NCBI RefSeq assembly: GCF_048128805.1
Contig: NC_135997.1
Coordinates: 23,736,315 to 23,800,314, forward strand
Reading direction: 5' to 3'
Length of the DNA: 64,000 nt
Source: Centroberyx gerrardi
Lineage: Eukaryota; Chordata; Actinopteri; Beryciformes; Berycidae
Part shown: piece after piece, positions 45,944 through 57,699 of the stretch
Position numbering within the stretch: the first letter of the stretch is position 1
Layout: each line of letters starts with the position of its first letter
Position numbers and translations under genes: made by a program
Notes under the pieces: generated by a model
What the model was told of the DNA's origin: nothing
The model's input: only the letters and a program-made list of their open reading frames with translations
Databases searched by the model: none

Positions 45944-48252
45944 CTAGCGCACCAGGAGGAAGGTCAGTCCGGCGATGCCCACCCCGGCAGCAGCAAACAG
46001 AGCCGTCTTCATGGACGAGTCTTGGTTCACCTCTCTGGCACTGCGGGAGAACTTACAGAACCCCTCCTACAGGAGACAACACAGAAAAAAAAATGTTCAA
46101 ACCAGGGCAGAAACTTCATTTTTGGTCCACCAGCCACAGTGGATGGCAATTTCCAAAATTCAATGCCTGGCAGAGTAGACCAACTTAGCAGCCACAGTGA
46201 CGATGCCAGCGTTTAGCCGGTGACTGGTGGTAATGACACAGGTTCAGACTGGAAAATGTCACTGTCACTCACAAGCTTGGGTTTGTCCACAAACACGGAA
46301 AACAATTTAGCCAAACTCTGGAGGTACTACTGGTATCTTACACTGTATAAGTTTAAGCCATTCTCAAATATCCTGACAATATAGCAATTCTTTAAAGTAA
46401 AAGGTAAAAGTAAAAAGGTAAAGTACCAGCTTATTATAATTATTATTACTGGAAATTGTGCCAGTTTGTCCAAAGATTATAAACAAATGACAAATGTTAA
46501 CTGATTATAATAATACTTGTCCATTTTAGGTATGACCTGGCTCATGACTTGGCTACAAAGGCTAGATTATAGAAGTCTGACGCAGTTCAGCTCCTCCAAC
46601 AGCTGTATTTCCCTCTCATGTTTTCGGCCTGAAACCACACAGTCAACCAGTGAGAGCACCTGTTCTTTGCCCCAGGTGCTCGCTGCCTTACAGCCACTTG
46701 TTTTTCTAGTCATACGAGGATAACTCTCAATTTGGGTAATGCCAAATTCAAAGCACTGAAGCTTTGACTGTTACTACAAAGTCCATCTGGCGGAGCTGGT
46801 TAGATGTCTGTTGGAACCAGCTGCCAGTTGAAGAAAGGAGGGGTGTGTGTTTATGTGGGTCTTTGGGAGGGGAGCCAGGGCGAGCCCATTCACAAAAGCA
46901 GACCTTCAGCTGTAGTCGTGTTCTTGGTTAGGCATGCTGTGTCCTGGGGCCTTAGTGCGGCTATTCAGAGCCATCATAACTAGCCCATGTAAAGTTTCAG
47001 TAAACTACAATTAGAATAAGTCACACAAAGCAGGTTTAAAATTAACTTTGCTCTTTTGATTTCCAGTGGATGAGTAATCTTTACAGACCAATACAGTCAC
47101 ACAACACAGCCTTTGTCTTACCCTTACAAATCACAAACTGCATCTCTCTGATAATCTAGAGGCCAGCATTGTTTGATCAGGGCCCTTTATAGAAAAGCTG
47201 TGTGGTTTGGTTTAGGCGTCCACGCTGCCTTGTTGTAGCATACATTCCTCAGATTCTTGGCTAATGCCACTCTACAATTCCTATAATCACGGCAGCCACA
47301 TGAGACGTCTGAATGCTCCTCTCGTCAACAGAGTAGGAGAATAAGATTGCAATACAGGATATATGCAGACTTTTAGATGCAAAGGCTGCATCACAACTAA
47401 GCGCAGACAGTGCTGCAAGCCACACTTACATATAGATCTTAATATACCCAAGGAGTGGAATCGGATCCCATCAGACTAGGTGGTTTTCAACATAAGACGT
47501 TTAGGAAAATCAGTTTCAGTTTCAATTCTTACTGGGATTTTTTACACCTGTTTAAGTCTGGCTTGGTGCCGGACACAATCTAAATGCCTCTGTTATCTGC
47601 ACTGGACTTTTCCCTAATTATACTCATGTAACCTGTGCTTCTTTGTGTTTTTCGGTCGACTCTTCTAATTTCAACACCTGTTTGTTTGTATGTTTGAGTA
47701 AATCAGTCCATTCAGAAGCAGTGATTAAACTAAAGCCCATCTTTCTTTGAGCTTAAATCAATTTTGAAGCAGTGATGGTGTGAGACCTACCCAGCCGTCA
47801 TTCTCCAGCAGCCAGTCTCTCTTCTCCTCTCCCAGGTAATCGGCTATGGTCTCTGCCAGTCCCCTGCAGTTACCGGGCCCCTGTCCCAGTTCCTGCCCCT
47901 TCCCGGGGTCCAGCCCCGGCTTCGTGCCCTCCTGCTCCCTCAGCTGTCTGGCCAGCACCCCAGTGAAGGTGAAGAGGGACACCACCCTCCCCCAGTTCAA
48001 CTGTCCGTCTCCCACCAGCTCCTCCATCACCTTCCTGAGGCTGGAGCAGGGGTCCGGCCCGCACTGCCGCAGGAAGGTCTGAGCGAGGGAGTGGAAGCGA
48101 GCGTGGTGCTGTGTCTCCATGTCCTGGGCCAGGCGCCTCATGGCAGCGGCTGACTCGCTGGGAGGTGGAGGGGCTGGCCGTGGGCTTGTGCTGCAGAGGG
48201 ACAGGTAATCCTCTACCAGAGCCAGGGTCTCTTTCCACAGCCAACACGACAT
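45944..48252 (-). CDS. bcl2l10: BCL2-like 10 (Nrz/Boo/Diva), two coding exons
   Basis: Exon 1 coding 48252-47791 (ATG at 48252) and exon 2 46066-45944 (stop TAG). The product is 194 residues. It starts MSCWLWKETLALVEDYLSLC (BH4-like helix). A weak BH3-like stretch MRRLAQDMETQHHARF follows, then BH1 (VGDGQLNWGRVVSLFTFTGV) and, across the intron, BH2 (WLLENDGW|EGFCKF). The end is a hydrophobic anchor, TALFAAAGVGIAGLTFLLVR, for outer mitochondrial or ER membrane. Splitting BH2 at the Trp codon is the standard BCL2-family exon break. In zebrafish the orthologue Nrz acts at the ER with the IP3 receptor and controls yolk-cell calcium. The exon 1 donor (gtaggt) and exon 2 acceptor (ctcctgtag) are good. 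Confidence 0.93.
46067..47790 (-). other. bcl2l10 intron
   Basis: A 1.7-kb intron. I see no other gene or identifiable mobile element in it. Confidence 0.7.
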
Positions 48253-48254
48253 TT

Positions 48255-49250
48255 TCTATCAGGAGAAAAGAAAAAAAAAAAAAACAATTAACATGTCATG
48301 GAGCTTACTTGACAAGCAGCAACCATTAAGGGTTAAGTTACTGAGTTTCAATGCTGAATAAGCAAGACTAGATATGACTTTAAATAAAGGTGGACTCTAC
48401 CTCCAATCAACACAGTGCAATTACTGCTCAGCACAAGCTAGCTAATGGTTATACAACCTAGTTTCATAAATTCAGATAACACTGGAAATGGTATTCCTCC
48501 AGTAACCTTAGCCAATTCCAGTTAGCCATTTATTTTTTTTTAGGTTCAAACGTTAGCATATTTTTCGTACTTCGGTGGCGGTTGAGGATCTGTTTTCTGT
48601 TAGCGTCAGCCAGCTGTCAAAGAAATACCCACTTAGTGAGGTAGCTAAGCTAACGTTAACCATCCTTGTTGAGGGTTAGCGAGCTAACGTAGCGTTGAAA
48701 TAAACGGCAACGAAATAGCTCGTTAGCTTTCGGCAATACAAGATGGATAATGTTAAAAGCTACCATTAATTAACAGCATACCAAACTGACATAAACAGCA
48801 ATATAGCTTGTTAGTAACCGAACGCTAATTATTCATTTATTTTAGCTTGTAACTAGTGAACTTGCAGCTGGCTAGCTAGCTGCATTTCCTTTGCTAACCG
48901 TTGGATCTGTCATCAATGCAATGGAGGTCTGGGACACAAAGGACCACATACAGGCAGCGATGAGCTAAAATAGGTGAGGGACATCGAAGCCTTTAGCACT
49001 GTTTTTAACACATAGTATTAACACCTATGCATGGCTAAGGTTATATACTGCTGATTGGACCTAGAACAAAAGTCGTAAAACAGCTATTTCTGTGTGTAAA
49101 TGAGACAAAAGCTCACCCTCCCAGCGATATCAGACTGCTCTCTGCACATACAGACGGCGGAAGGACAACCTCGTAGTAGCAGACTACGCAGAATTCACTC
49201 CTTCCCTTCAGCCTGGCCATATAAGCTCTGACTCCGCCTCCGTCTGTCTC
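48255..49250 (-). other. bcl2l10: bcl2l10 5'UTR intron and probable noncoding first exon
   Basis: Three bases upstream of the ATG the minus strand reads a long T-rich tract followed by ctcctgatag, a strong 3' splice site with the exon starting at 48255. A matching donor (gtgagc) lies at 49116-49111 after a GC-richer segment ending at 49117. A noncoding exon near 49117-49250 is therefore likely; its transcription start is not defined. Confidence 0.5.
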
Positions 49251-49366
49251 TGCCGCAAAAAAACCCAACAAAACCCCCTCACTATTCCTGTGCAAGTGGA
49301 AAGCAGAAGATGACTACACCAACAAAATAAACTAAATTAAAACGTAATCTTCTTTGTCAATTTTTT

Positions 49367-49397
<31 letters not shown>
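49367..49397 (+). repeat. (TCA)n trinucleotide microsatellite
   Basis: About ten perfect TCA/ATC units. It is followed at 49600-49735 by an AT-rich stretch with many ATGATG/TGATTTGATGA motifs leading into the LINE. Confidence 0.95.
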
Positions 49398-49994
49398 AGC
49401 TCGTCACCCACATGTTTGTTTGTCTTGAATAGTTTACGTTGAATAAGGAAACAATCATGAGAACAGACAAAAGCAAATTTCCAGAAAACTCGTTGCTATG
49501 AATTATTTCTTGCAATGACTTGACTTGGTATGTGTGGGTTTAAAGTAAATGTAATCACATGATAAAATTGTGGTTACAGTGAAAGCTGTCTTGATCTGTG
49601 GATAACAAGGAAATGTATATATACAATATTTATAGGCTATTATTATATAATATTGTATATAATATTATTATATTATTTATATGATGATGATTTGATGATT
49701 TGATCAAATCGTGATTTGATGATGATATATGATGATTTTCACTAATGATCTTTTTGCCAAGATCATTGGTGAAAATACAAACAGTGCACGTACACTTTTT
49801 ACTACTGTTGATGGACTGATAAATCCTCCAGCATCAATTGCCCCAGAGCTTCTTTCTATTGCTAAATGTAATGAATCTGCCGCCTTTTTCAGTGATAGGA
49901 TTGTGAGTATCAGACAAACTATCAGTGCTTCCATGTCTAACAGGAAGGTTATGCCTCCATTTCCTTCACGCATAAATAATGTAAGTAATAGGCT

Positions 49995-50930
49995 ATGGCA
50001 AATTTTACTGCTATTGACTACACAACACTTGAGAACACTATACAACAGCTTAAGTCGTCCAACTGCTGCCTCGACACTCTGCCCACAAGCTTTTTTAAAA
50101 ATGTCTTTAGCTGTTTGGCGAATGAGCTATTGCAAATTGTTAACAGCGCTCTTTTGTCTGGTGTTTTCCCAAATGCTTTGAAAACTGCTGTTATTAAGCC
50201 TCTGTTAAAGAAGAGTTGCCTGGATGCCTCTGTGATAAGTAATTACAGACCTATTTCCAATCTCCCTTTTATTAGTAAGATCCTGGAAAAAATTGTCTTC
50301 AACCAGCTCAACAACTATTTAATTTCAAATGCTCACTTTGACCATTTCCAATCCGGATTTAGACCCCATCATAGTACTGAGACAGCCCTTATTAGAGTTG
50401 TGAATGATCTTCGTATAAGCACAGATTCAGGCAAGCTTTCTACCCTTGTACTTCTGGATCTTAGTGCTGCATTTGACACTGTTGATCACACAATATTATT
50501 AGATAGACTAGAAAATTGGGGTGGACTCTCTGGCCCAGTCTTAAATTGGTTCAAGACCTACCTGCAAGGCGGGAACTACTTTGTGTCTATCTGTGACTTT
50601 GTCTCTGAAAGGGTCAGTATGACATGTGGAGTTCCACAGGGCTCAATCCTTGGCCCTCTTTTATTCAACCTCTACATTCAACCTCTACACATACTAGTGG
50701 AACACTAGGACATATCATACAGAAAAATAGCATTCACTACCACAATTATGCAGATGACACTCAGCTCTATATATCTCTTTCTTCAAGTGACTTTGGTCCT
50801 GTAGATTCTCTGATTCAGTGTATTGAGGAAATTAATGACTGGATGTGCCAAAACTTTCTTCAGCTAAATAAAGACAAAACGGAGGTAATTATCTTTGATA
50901 CTAAGGAAAAGAGGCAGACAATTAGGGCTC
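49995..50930 (+). pseudogene. LINE reverse transcriptase, frameshifted
   Basis: Part one (49995-50708) carries RT motifs up to PQGSILGPLLFNLY. Part two (about 50720-50930), in another frame, carries the YADD active site and the following NDWMCQNFLQLNKDKTEV region. Both catalytic Asp residues of YADD are present, but the frame change and a stop between the halves make it a pseudogene. Confidence 0.85.
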
Positions 50931-50949
50931 AGCAAGGAAATCTGGGTTT

Positions 50950-51095
50950 GGCCCTGGCCCGAGTTCTCTCTGCGTGGAGTTTGCACATTCTCCCCGTGTT
51001 CGCGTGGGTTTCCTCCCACAGTCCAAAGATGTGCAGGTTAGGTAAATTGATCAAGCCAAACTGAGTGGAAGTGTGAATGTGAGAGTGACGTCTGA
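50950..51095 (+). mobile_element. V-SINE (DANA/HE1-type) fragment inside the LINE
   Basis: The string tctgcgtggagtttgcacat, then tctccccgtgttcgcgtggg, tttcctcccacagtccaaag and atgtgcaggttaggtaaatt is the conserved central domain of fish V-SINEs. The usual segment between tttcctcc and cacagtcc is shorter here. No tRNA-like head is evident, so it is a fragment. It interrupts LINE homology between about 50940 and 51850. Confidence 0.65.
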
Positions 51096-51644
51096 TCTGC
51101 CCCAGTTTTTTCCTTACGACAAATAGGAAGTAAGAGTCCCGCCTCTTGCTACGTATAGGACCTTTTCTGTCCTATAAGGGTGTCATTCTTACCTTCCTCC
51201 TCACAAAATCATCCACTAGTTCATCAAAGTCTAGCTGTCTGACAAGGTCTGATTCTATAGACTGAAGTGACAATGAGCTATAAGCATTATTTTCTTTATG
51301 CCGTTTTCTCAAGAGTATGATTTTTTCATGATCTTAAGAAAAGGAAAAATAACGATAATGCTAGCTAGCTATTAGCAAGCTGGCAATTAGCAAACCAAGT
51401 GTTAAACCTTCTATGCCTGCCTGTTGTGTCATTTTTAAGCATAATTTTTATTTATAGGAACAAACCAGCTGACGTCATGGAGTGACCAGAGGGCATTTTA
51501 TAACAGGAGTGCATAAAAATGATCCAAAATAAAAAATGAAGACTCCATACCTTTTTATTTCTATTCTTTGTCTCGTTGCCTTGCACTATGAAGACACACA
51601 CCCCCACTTATATATCATTAAATTCTGCTTGATCTCCGGTAAAG

Positions 51645-51747
51645 AGTATGTGCCAAGGTGTCGGGGGGCCCTAGGGGTCAGCTTGCGCTGTATGTGCCGA
51701 GGTGTCGGGGGGCCCTAGGGGTCAGCTTGCGCTGTATGTGCCGAGGG
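51645..51747 (+). repeat. 44-bp GC-rich tandem repeat, two and a partial copies
   Basis: The unit tatgtgccgaggtgtcgggg followed by ggccctaggggtcagcttgcgctg repeats with an exact 44-bp period (tgcc at 51651, 51695 and 51739). Copies 1 and 2 differ at one A/G position. It lies within the sequence inserted in the LINE. Confidence 0.9.
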
Positions 51748-52736
51748 CCCTGGTGTTCAACATCCTTTGGCAGTATCGGGCCGCGGGCCTGAGGCTTCAG
51801 AGGCCCCTGGCAGTCCGAGGCCCTGGGGCACTGGCCCGGTCCATAATCCAGCCTTGACTGCATTAGCTTCCAGTGTGCCATAGAATTGATTTTAAAATTC
51901 TGCTGCTTGTCTACTGTATAAAGCGCTAAATGGCTTAGCTCCAAAATACATTTCTGACCTGCTCTTAGGATATGAGCCACCCAGACCTCTGAGGTCATCT
52001 GGGACCGGTCTGTTAGTTGTTCCCAGAGTGAAAACTAAATCAGGTGAAGCTGCTTTTAGTAATTATGCTCCCAATTACTGGAATAAACTTCCAGAAGCAC
52101 TGAGATGTGCTCCCACTGTCAGCTCTTTTAAAAGTCGGCTCAAAACATTCCTTTTCTCTGTGGCCTTCCGCTAAATCATCTGTATGTAGATGTAACAGGT
52201 GTTATCTTTATTTATTTCGTTTATTTCTTTTATTTATGTTTTACCTATTTTATACAAAATTATTCATCAATTGGTATCACGAACAGGATCCCAACAGGAG
52301 TCTAGAGGAACTCTGGTGAGTAGTTCCTCAAACCTGTATTGAGAATTGAAGGATTTCTTGAAGTTTATAATTGTAATTGTTTAGATGATCTGTGTATTGT
52401 TCTAAAGGAACATTTACAAGTCCTATAAGGGCTGTGGGGCCTGCCTATGCGGTGGGGTAAGACCACTGGAAAGACTCTAGGCTCCTTCGAAGAATCCTTC
52501 AAGATCTCATCTAAATTGATTTCCTTTTGAGAAGAAAAATTGAAGTTATAGCCTACTGGCTGACCAGAGGTGTCACCAGTGTGAGAGTGACTACTCAATA
52601 TCTTTCTTTCTTTCATTTTTAATGTCATTTTATGTATTTTTTTCTGTTTTATGTGGAGCACATTGTATTTGCCTTGTGTATGAAATAAAGTTTGCCTTGC
52701 CTTGCCTTGCCTTGCCTTACCTGGCCTATATAATGC

Positions 52737-52783
52737 GATTGTAAGAGGTGTGTCTATAGGCTATAGACACACCTCTTACGATC
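52737..52783. repeat. Near-perfect 23-bp hairpin palindrome
   Basis: Arm 52737-52759 (GATTGTAAGAGGTGTGTCTA plus TAG) pairs with 52761-52783 across a 1-nt spacer, with one mismatch. It lies about 20 bp beyond the LINE tail. Confidence 0.93.
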
Positions 52784-53030
52784 ACATTCTGAACAAAATT
52801 CATATACAAATGGTTTACTGCCAGATGTAAAGGCTCACAAAATGTGCATAATACTCTAATGCTCTTGGGGGAAATTGAGTCTGAACTTCATTCATTTAGG
52901 CTCTTTACTAAGTCTTATGTTTTGTGCAATATCATCAATAACAGCAGTGTTAAAACAATAATATAAAAGGAGTAATCAAGGTAACAATTTGGGTTTAGTA
53001 ATATAATATCCAGTTGGGTGAGCCAAGTAA

Positions 53031-53035
<5 letters not shown>

Positions 53036-53104
<69 letters not shown>
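53036..53104 (+). repeat. (TG)n microsatellite, 69 bp
   Basis: The longest perfect dinucleotide run in the window. A CT run also occurs at about 54197-54219. Confidence 0.98.
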
Positions 53105-53106
<2 letters not shown>

Positions 53107-54140
53107 GGTAAATTACACTCTCCTGTAAGTATTGTGGGTTAGAGCCAGAGCCAGCCATTCCTAACTGGCATTACCCCTGAAAAAATAACTGTAATCACAC
53201 TTTTAGCAATGTATCTTCAGTTGATTGCAGTTAATTCATTTATGTAAATATCCTTTTGTTAAACTAAAGCAAGGTTCACAGCAGGTGTGGGGTGGGCTGA
53301 GGTGTGGTACAACAAACAACTTCATTAAACCTAAATTTAATACTCTCACACATATTCCCTCCAGGTTAATTTATTTTGGCTCTTGTCCACCATGTATTTG
53401 CATCTGCCATAATATCACACTTTGGTCTTCATGGGACACATCCAAACACACAATAGCTTGGCGTAGCTGTGGATTTGCATGTCTCGCCACAGCTCTGAGG
53501 AGGCTGAGAACCAGTGATCTTAGGATTTACAGTTACAGTCACCACCCAGCGCTGGCTGGCAGTCCCAGGACCCTGCCACCACCCTGCTGCTCTCAGGGCG
53601 CGTGTATGGCAGAGATACGGTCTAGAGATCAACATGAGGAAGTGAAATGCACAGAGAAGTGAGTGGAGGTGAAAGCAAAACATTGTAATGTGGTGTGTCA
53701 TGGCATATTTTGGGTACTTTTTCATAATGAGTGTCATTGGAGATGCCACTTTCTATTGGTGCTAATCTTTCTCAATTCCCCTTCCTCAGTCCCTTCTCTC
53801 TTTCTGTCTTCCGCTCCACTGCACCCTCTTCTCTGTCTTGGCATTTCCCTGTCTTTCTCTCACTGTTCCCATCCCCTGTCTTCAGTGATGTAAGGAAAAC
53901 GGTTTGTAAATTATGACCTTCAGTCGGTGATCACCATTGGGCAAACAACCACTAAGAGAGAAAATATATACTGTATATATTTACAGAAAAGCATCAAGTT
54001 ATTTATTTTTTCCTATTCCGTTTTTTCCTATATCCTATATCATACAATATATGTATGACTTGTATAGCTTACATCAGTTTGATACTATTTACTCTGATGT
54101 ATACAATGAATTTACATCATAAAGATTGGAAAAACTACCC
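53105..54140 (+). other. Intergenic, nothing recognised
   Basis: No exon or repeat that I can name. A pyrimidine-rich stretch at 53775-53880 gives chance open frames. Confidence 0.45.
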
Positions 54141-54192
54141 AAAAAAGTTGGGTAAACTGGGTTTCTGTGGGTTTACCCCCCACTACATCGCT

Positions 54193-54223
<31 letters not shown>

Positions 54224-54668
54224 ATTAATGGATTACTCAAACTCAGGAATATGATCTCATTAGTTTTAGTTGTCTTTGGATCTGCAGCATTTCAGCCATG
54301 GCCTGTTGGAATAAATAAAGTATAGGCAAAGGAGGGGAGGCGTGAAATGTGTAATTCCAGGAACAGAGAATTTAGAAATATGACCCATGTTTGGTCTGTG
54401 GTTTTGCTGATTATGCATTCATACAGTTACATGTATTGTACTCGGTAAAGTCTTGGTGTCGATGGAACATCAGTTTCCACTCTCATTCAAGTTTCCCTTC
54501 TGTCTAAGCATGTGATTTTTTTAGGTTCAATGAATTTTAATCTTTGTACAAAAAAACCCTACATTATCCCTTGGGCATTTCGTCACAGACACGAAAATCA
54601 TGTGATAATTGAGGGGACTTACGCCAACAGAATTAGACAAAGAAAGACAACTAGAAGCATCATGTCAG

Positions 54669-54958
54669 CAGGGATGTAGCGGAGGGTAAACCCACCGAAA
54701 CCCAGTTTACCCACCGTTTATTTTCAGAATAGAGTTTACTCTCCTTTTGATCCTGACATAAATCTTTATGATTTTTGAATCTTTATGGTGATAATAAGTA
54801 GTATCCTACTGAAGATAGGGTCTTTTAAGGAAGAAAAAACATGAATGAATGCTTTTCTGAAAATATAATTGATTATTGTTTATATTTTAGTTGTTTGCCT
54901 CATAGTGATCGCTGACTGGAAGTTGTATAGTTTACCCACCTCTTCAACTACATCACTG
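54669..54958. mobile_element. Putative 290-bp MITE with CAGnGATGTAG inverted ends
   Basis: The left end CAGGGATGTAGCGGAGGGTA and the right end (reverse complement CAGTGATGTAGTTGAAGAGG then TGGGTAAAC) match over an interrupted span of about 30 bp. A reverse-oriented copy of the left end lies at about 54147-54192 and another at 35275-35330, so this is a repeat family. I found no clean target-site duplication. Confidence 0.45.
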
Positions 54959-55746
54959 TGTGGTAGCCTATATATAAATGTGTTGAGCTCCATTGAAGAA
55001 CAAGTTCCATTTAAGAACACAGACCATGACATCATCACAGAGAGAGAGGAAGTGTGCAACAGAAACCACAGAGATCAACTTCACACTGCAGCAAAAGTGG
55101 GCAAATGGGCAAAATAATAAAGGGTTTTATTTCAAAATGAAACATATCAATTAAAACAACATATTATCTCAAATTTATGACTCAGGACAATCCCATCTAT
55201 CAAAATAATATTCTTCAGTGAGTTTTATTTTTATGTCAACACTTATATAAGGCTAAGCTTATTTTTATGTATTTATTTACTTTTTTGGTGGTTGATATCA
55301 TGTATATATTTGATATATACACATATATTTTGGAGTGAAACTCTTCAAATGATATTACTCTGCTAGAGAAGTGGGAATAAGCGGAAAAAGATTGATAGAT
55401 TGTAAACTGAATCTTAACATCTATTTTGTGTTTTTTCTTTCATTATGGCAACCATGTCATATAAGACCTTTTCAGCTGTCAGCAGATGGTAAAATGTAAG
55501 AGTTAATAACTTTGTAATAGGCATAAAGACAGGCTGATAGCATTGCTCTGATCATCAATCTGATCATCTGAAAAACAAATTTCACCAGTGAACCACAAAA
55601 AACTAAAAGATTTCCTGTCACAGTCCCAACTGTCATGGGTTATTTAAAAGAGCGACAGGAGTGTGTTTTGGATGTGGTGACGTATGCTGAAGGAACAGTG
55701 TGTTTTAGTTGAATAAGAGATGCTGTTTGTATTCCCAGGCCCTTAT

Positions 55747-55844
55747 CACTTAGAGGAAAGTCCACAGTGGAAGCAACAAGGATGATGTTGTCATTCATGT
55801 AGAGATGGACGCCTCACCGATACACACAGGTCAGACAAATGGCA
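55747..55844 (-). pseudogene. Decayed copy of a gnb5 exon
   Basis: This 98-bp stretch aligns along its whole length with the real gnb5 exon at 59755-59851 (97 bp), for example AAGTCCACAGTGGAAGCA against AAGTCCACACTGGAAGCA and GATGATGTTGTC against GATGATGCTGTC. Similarity includes the last intronic bases, but the donor GT has become AT (plus CTTAT instead of CTTAC). A net +1 length change and stops break the frame. No neighbouring gnb5 exons are found around it. Confidence 0.75.
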
Positions 55845-56369
55845 TGTACACACACACACACACACACAGGTACACAACACCTATTCTGGTAATAAACTAT
55901 GAACACACACATACACGACGCTCACATCATCATACACGTGGCAGGTCATCATCGGTGTTCATGCCTGTCGCCATAGTGCAGTAATAATATAAAATAAGGT
56001 TCATAAATACACTCAACACTGGCAGGATGCTCTCAGGGAGATACAGTGATGATGTGGATGAGGAGGGCTGATCTTTGACGACAGTTAAAAAAAAATATGT
56101 CAGAAACACAAAAACAAATCAATACTGCTTTGAGGACAGAGATTTTGAATATTGGACAAACACCAATGTAACACAGGTTCATAAACTCTAGTATTACATA
56201 ATGGGATCTACTTAACCTCAAGAGCTGGACAACATCTTTACTACTGAACATGTACTTTGGATGTTAGTACATTTCATATCAAATGGTTTTGCTTTCATTT
56301 TTGAATGAATAACTCTTATTGTTAGCACAGGCTAGAAACCTGCTACTCCACCAGGGTGTTTGTACTTAA

Positions 56370-56928
56370 AGGGTAACTTTGGTATTTTTCAACCTGGACC
56401 CTATTTTCCCATCTTTTTGTGTCTAAGTGACTAAAGGGGACAACAATTTTTGAAATTGGTCCAGTATTGAGCGAGATCGCTTCAGCCGGCAGCCGCGAAA
56501 CGAGCTGCAATGTAATCCGACGGGGCAAATCACACCGTCAATGTACGTCCACTAAAAGTTCTTGTTTTTGCCACTGACAGGCTCAGATTGTTATTATAAG
56601 TGTCTGACAACATTATGGAAAGGACCCTACAGAGAAATGAAACGTTTTTCTTTTACCTTTCGCTTGATCCGGTCTGTGTGTAACCAAGTCTCGCTCAAGT
56701 CTCGCGAGAGTTGAGTTGTTGCAGGAAGTTACACACAGACCGGATCAAGCGAAAGGTAAAAGAAAAACGTTTCATTTCTCTGTAGGGTCCTTTCCATAAT
56801 GTTGTCAGACACTTATAATAACAATCTGGCTGAAGTGATCTCGCTCAATACTGGACCAATTTCAAATAGTCACTTAGACACAAAAAGAGGAAAATAGGGT
56901 CCAGGTTGAAAAATACAGAAGTTACCCT
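56370..56928. mobile_element. TTAA-flanked foldback MITE
   Basis: The element begins AGGGTAACTTTGGTATTTTT and ends with the inverted version, flanked by TTAA on both sides (56366-56369 and 56929-56932). Long complementary arms cover most of the element; for example caacctggaccctattttcc pairs near the ends, and gcttgatccggtctgtgtgt pairs near the centre. The left arm has about 100 bp (about 56489-56587) absent from the right arm. TTAA targets suggest mobilisation by a piggyBac- or Kolobok-type transposase. No ORF is inside. Confidence 0.82.
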
Positions 56929-57699
56929 TTAAGTCAATTAAAGGATTTGTATACATCCTGCACCACTCCTGTCTCCCAAACAAGTACCTACATACTTCGA
57001 ATAGGAGGGACACTTTGAAAGCCCTGCTGAAGAACTGATCCTGTGCAGCGCCCCCTGGTGGGCAGTAAGTGTAACTAAACAAGTGTAATTGAAGTACATA
57101 CAGTACAAGGCTGAGTCAGCCCACATATTTTATAACGTTTCGAAAATCCAGGATACCCAAAGAGTTTTCCTTTGGATATCTTACTAAGAATATATTTTCA
57201 ATGTTTTTAAAACGGCAACGTAAAGGCAATATATGTATACTTCATTCCTTCACTGTGTTGCTCAAAGATAATTCCTCAAGGAAACACGCCAGGCTTCAAA
57301 CCCTCCAGTCAGTCTAATAAACCACAAGGCCACATTAATAGAATCAGTGTGTTTCAGGCTATTTACATTTCTCCCATTCACAGAATAGGAGGAACACACA
57401 TTTCAGCCGTTGGGAATTGGATCTAGGTCAATCTTGATTCGTTGAACGCGGTCTGTGTAGCAGTTAAAAAGGGAGTGTTTACTTAATTTCTGACATCCAA
57501 CTGTATTTGTTCATGGAGAGACACGTCCAAGTTGCTTTTATCTGTTTTGGCAAATAAATAACCAGGTTTTAGTTACAGCCCCACCTGCTGCACCGTGCAT
57601 ATGAGGCCACCAACATGTAGACTACCAGAGAACAGAAGAGAAGACACATTACGGAAACAATGAAACATAATACAAAAAGCAAAAAAACATTACTTCAAA

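Larger units (their letters stand above)
49736..52715 (+). mobile_element. 5'-truncated, broken CR1/L2-type LINE with 3' tail
   Basis: Non-LTR retrotransposon remnant. Reverse-transcriptase blocks appear in order: NYRPISNLPFISKILEKIV, FQSGFRPHHSTETAL, LLDLSAAFDTVDH, MTCGVPQGSILGPLLFNLY, then the catalytic YADDTQLY and NFLQLNKDKTEVIIF. The conserved C-terminal piece follows at about 51850-52175 (ALNGLAPKYISDLL, NYWNKLPEALR). The 3' end is aataaagtttgccttgcctt with a (TTGCC)n tail. The coding frame is broken: at about 49990, between the LFNLY and YADD blocks, and by inserted sequence at about 50940-51850. The upstream ORF1/endonuclease is missing. It cannot be active. Confidence 0.88.

Noticed and set aside
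49729..51064. Host gene encoding a reverse-transcriptase-like protein
   Set aside because: Frameshifts, an inserted SINE piece and a typical LINE 3' tail show a dead retrotransposon.
53772..53890. Coding exon in the CT-rich stretch
   Set aside because: The open frames arise from pyrimidine-rich sequence and match no family that I know.
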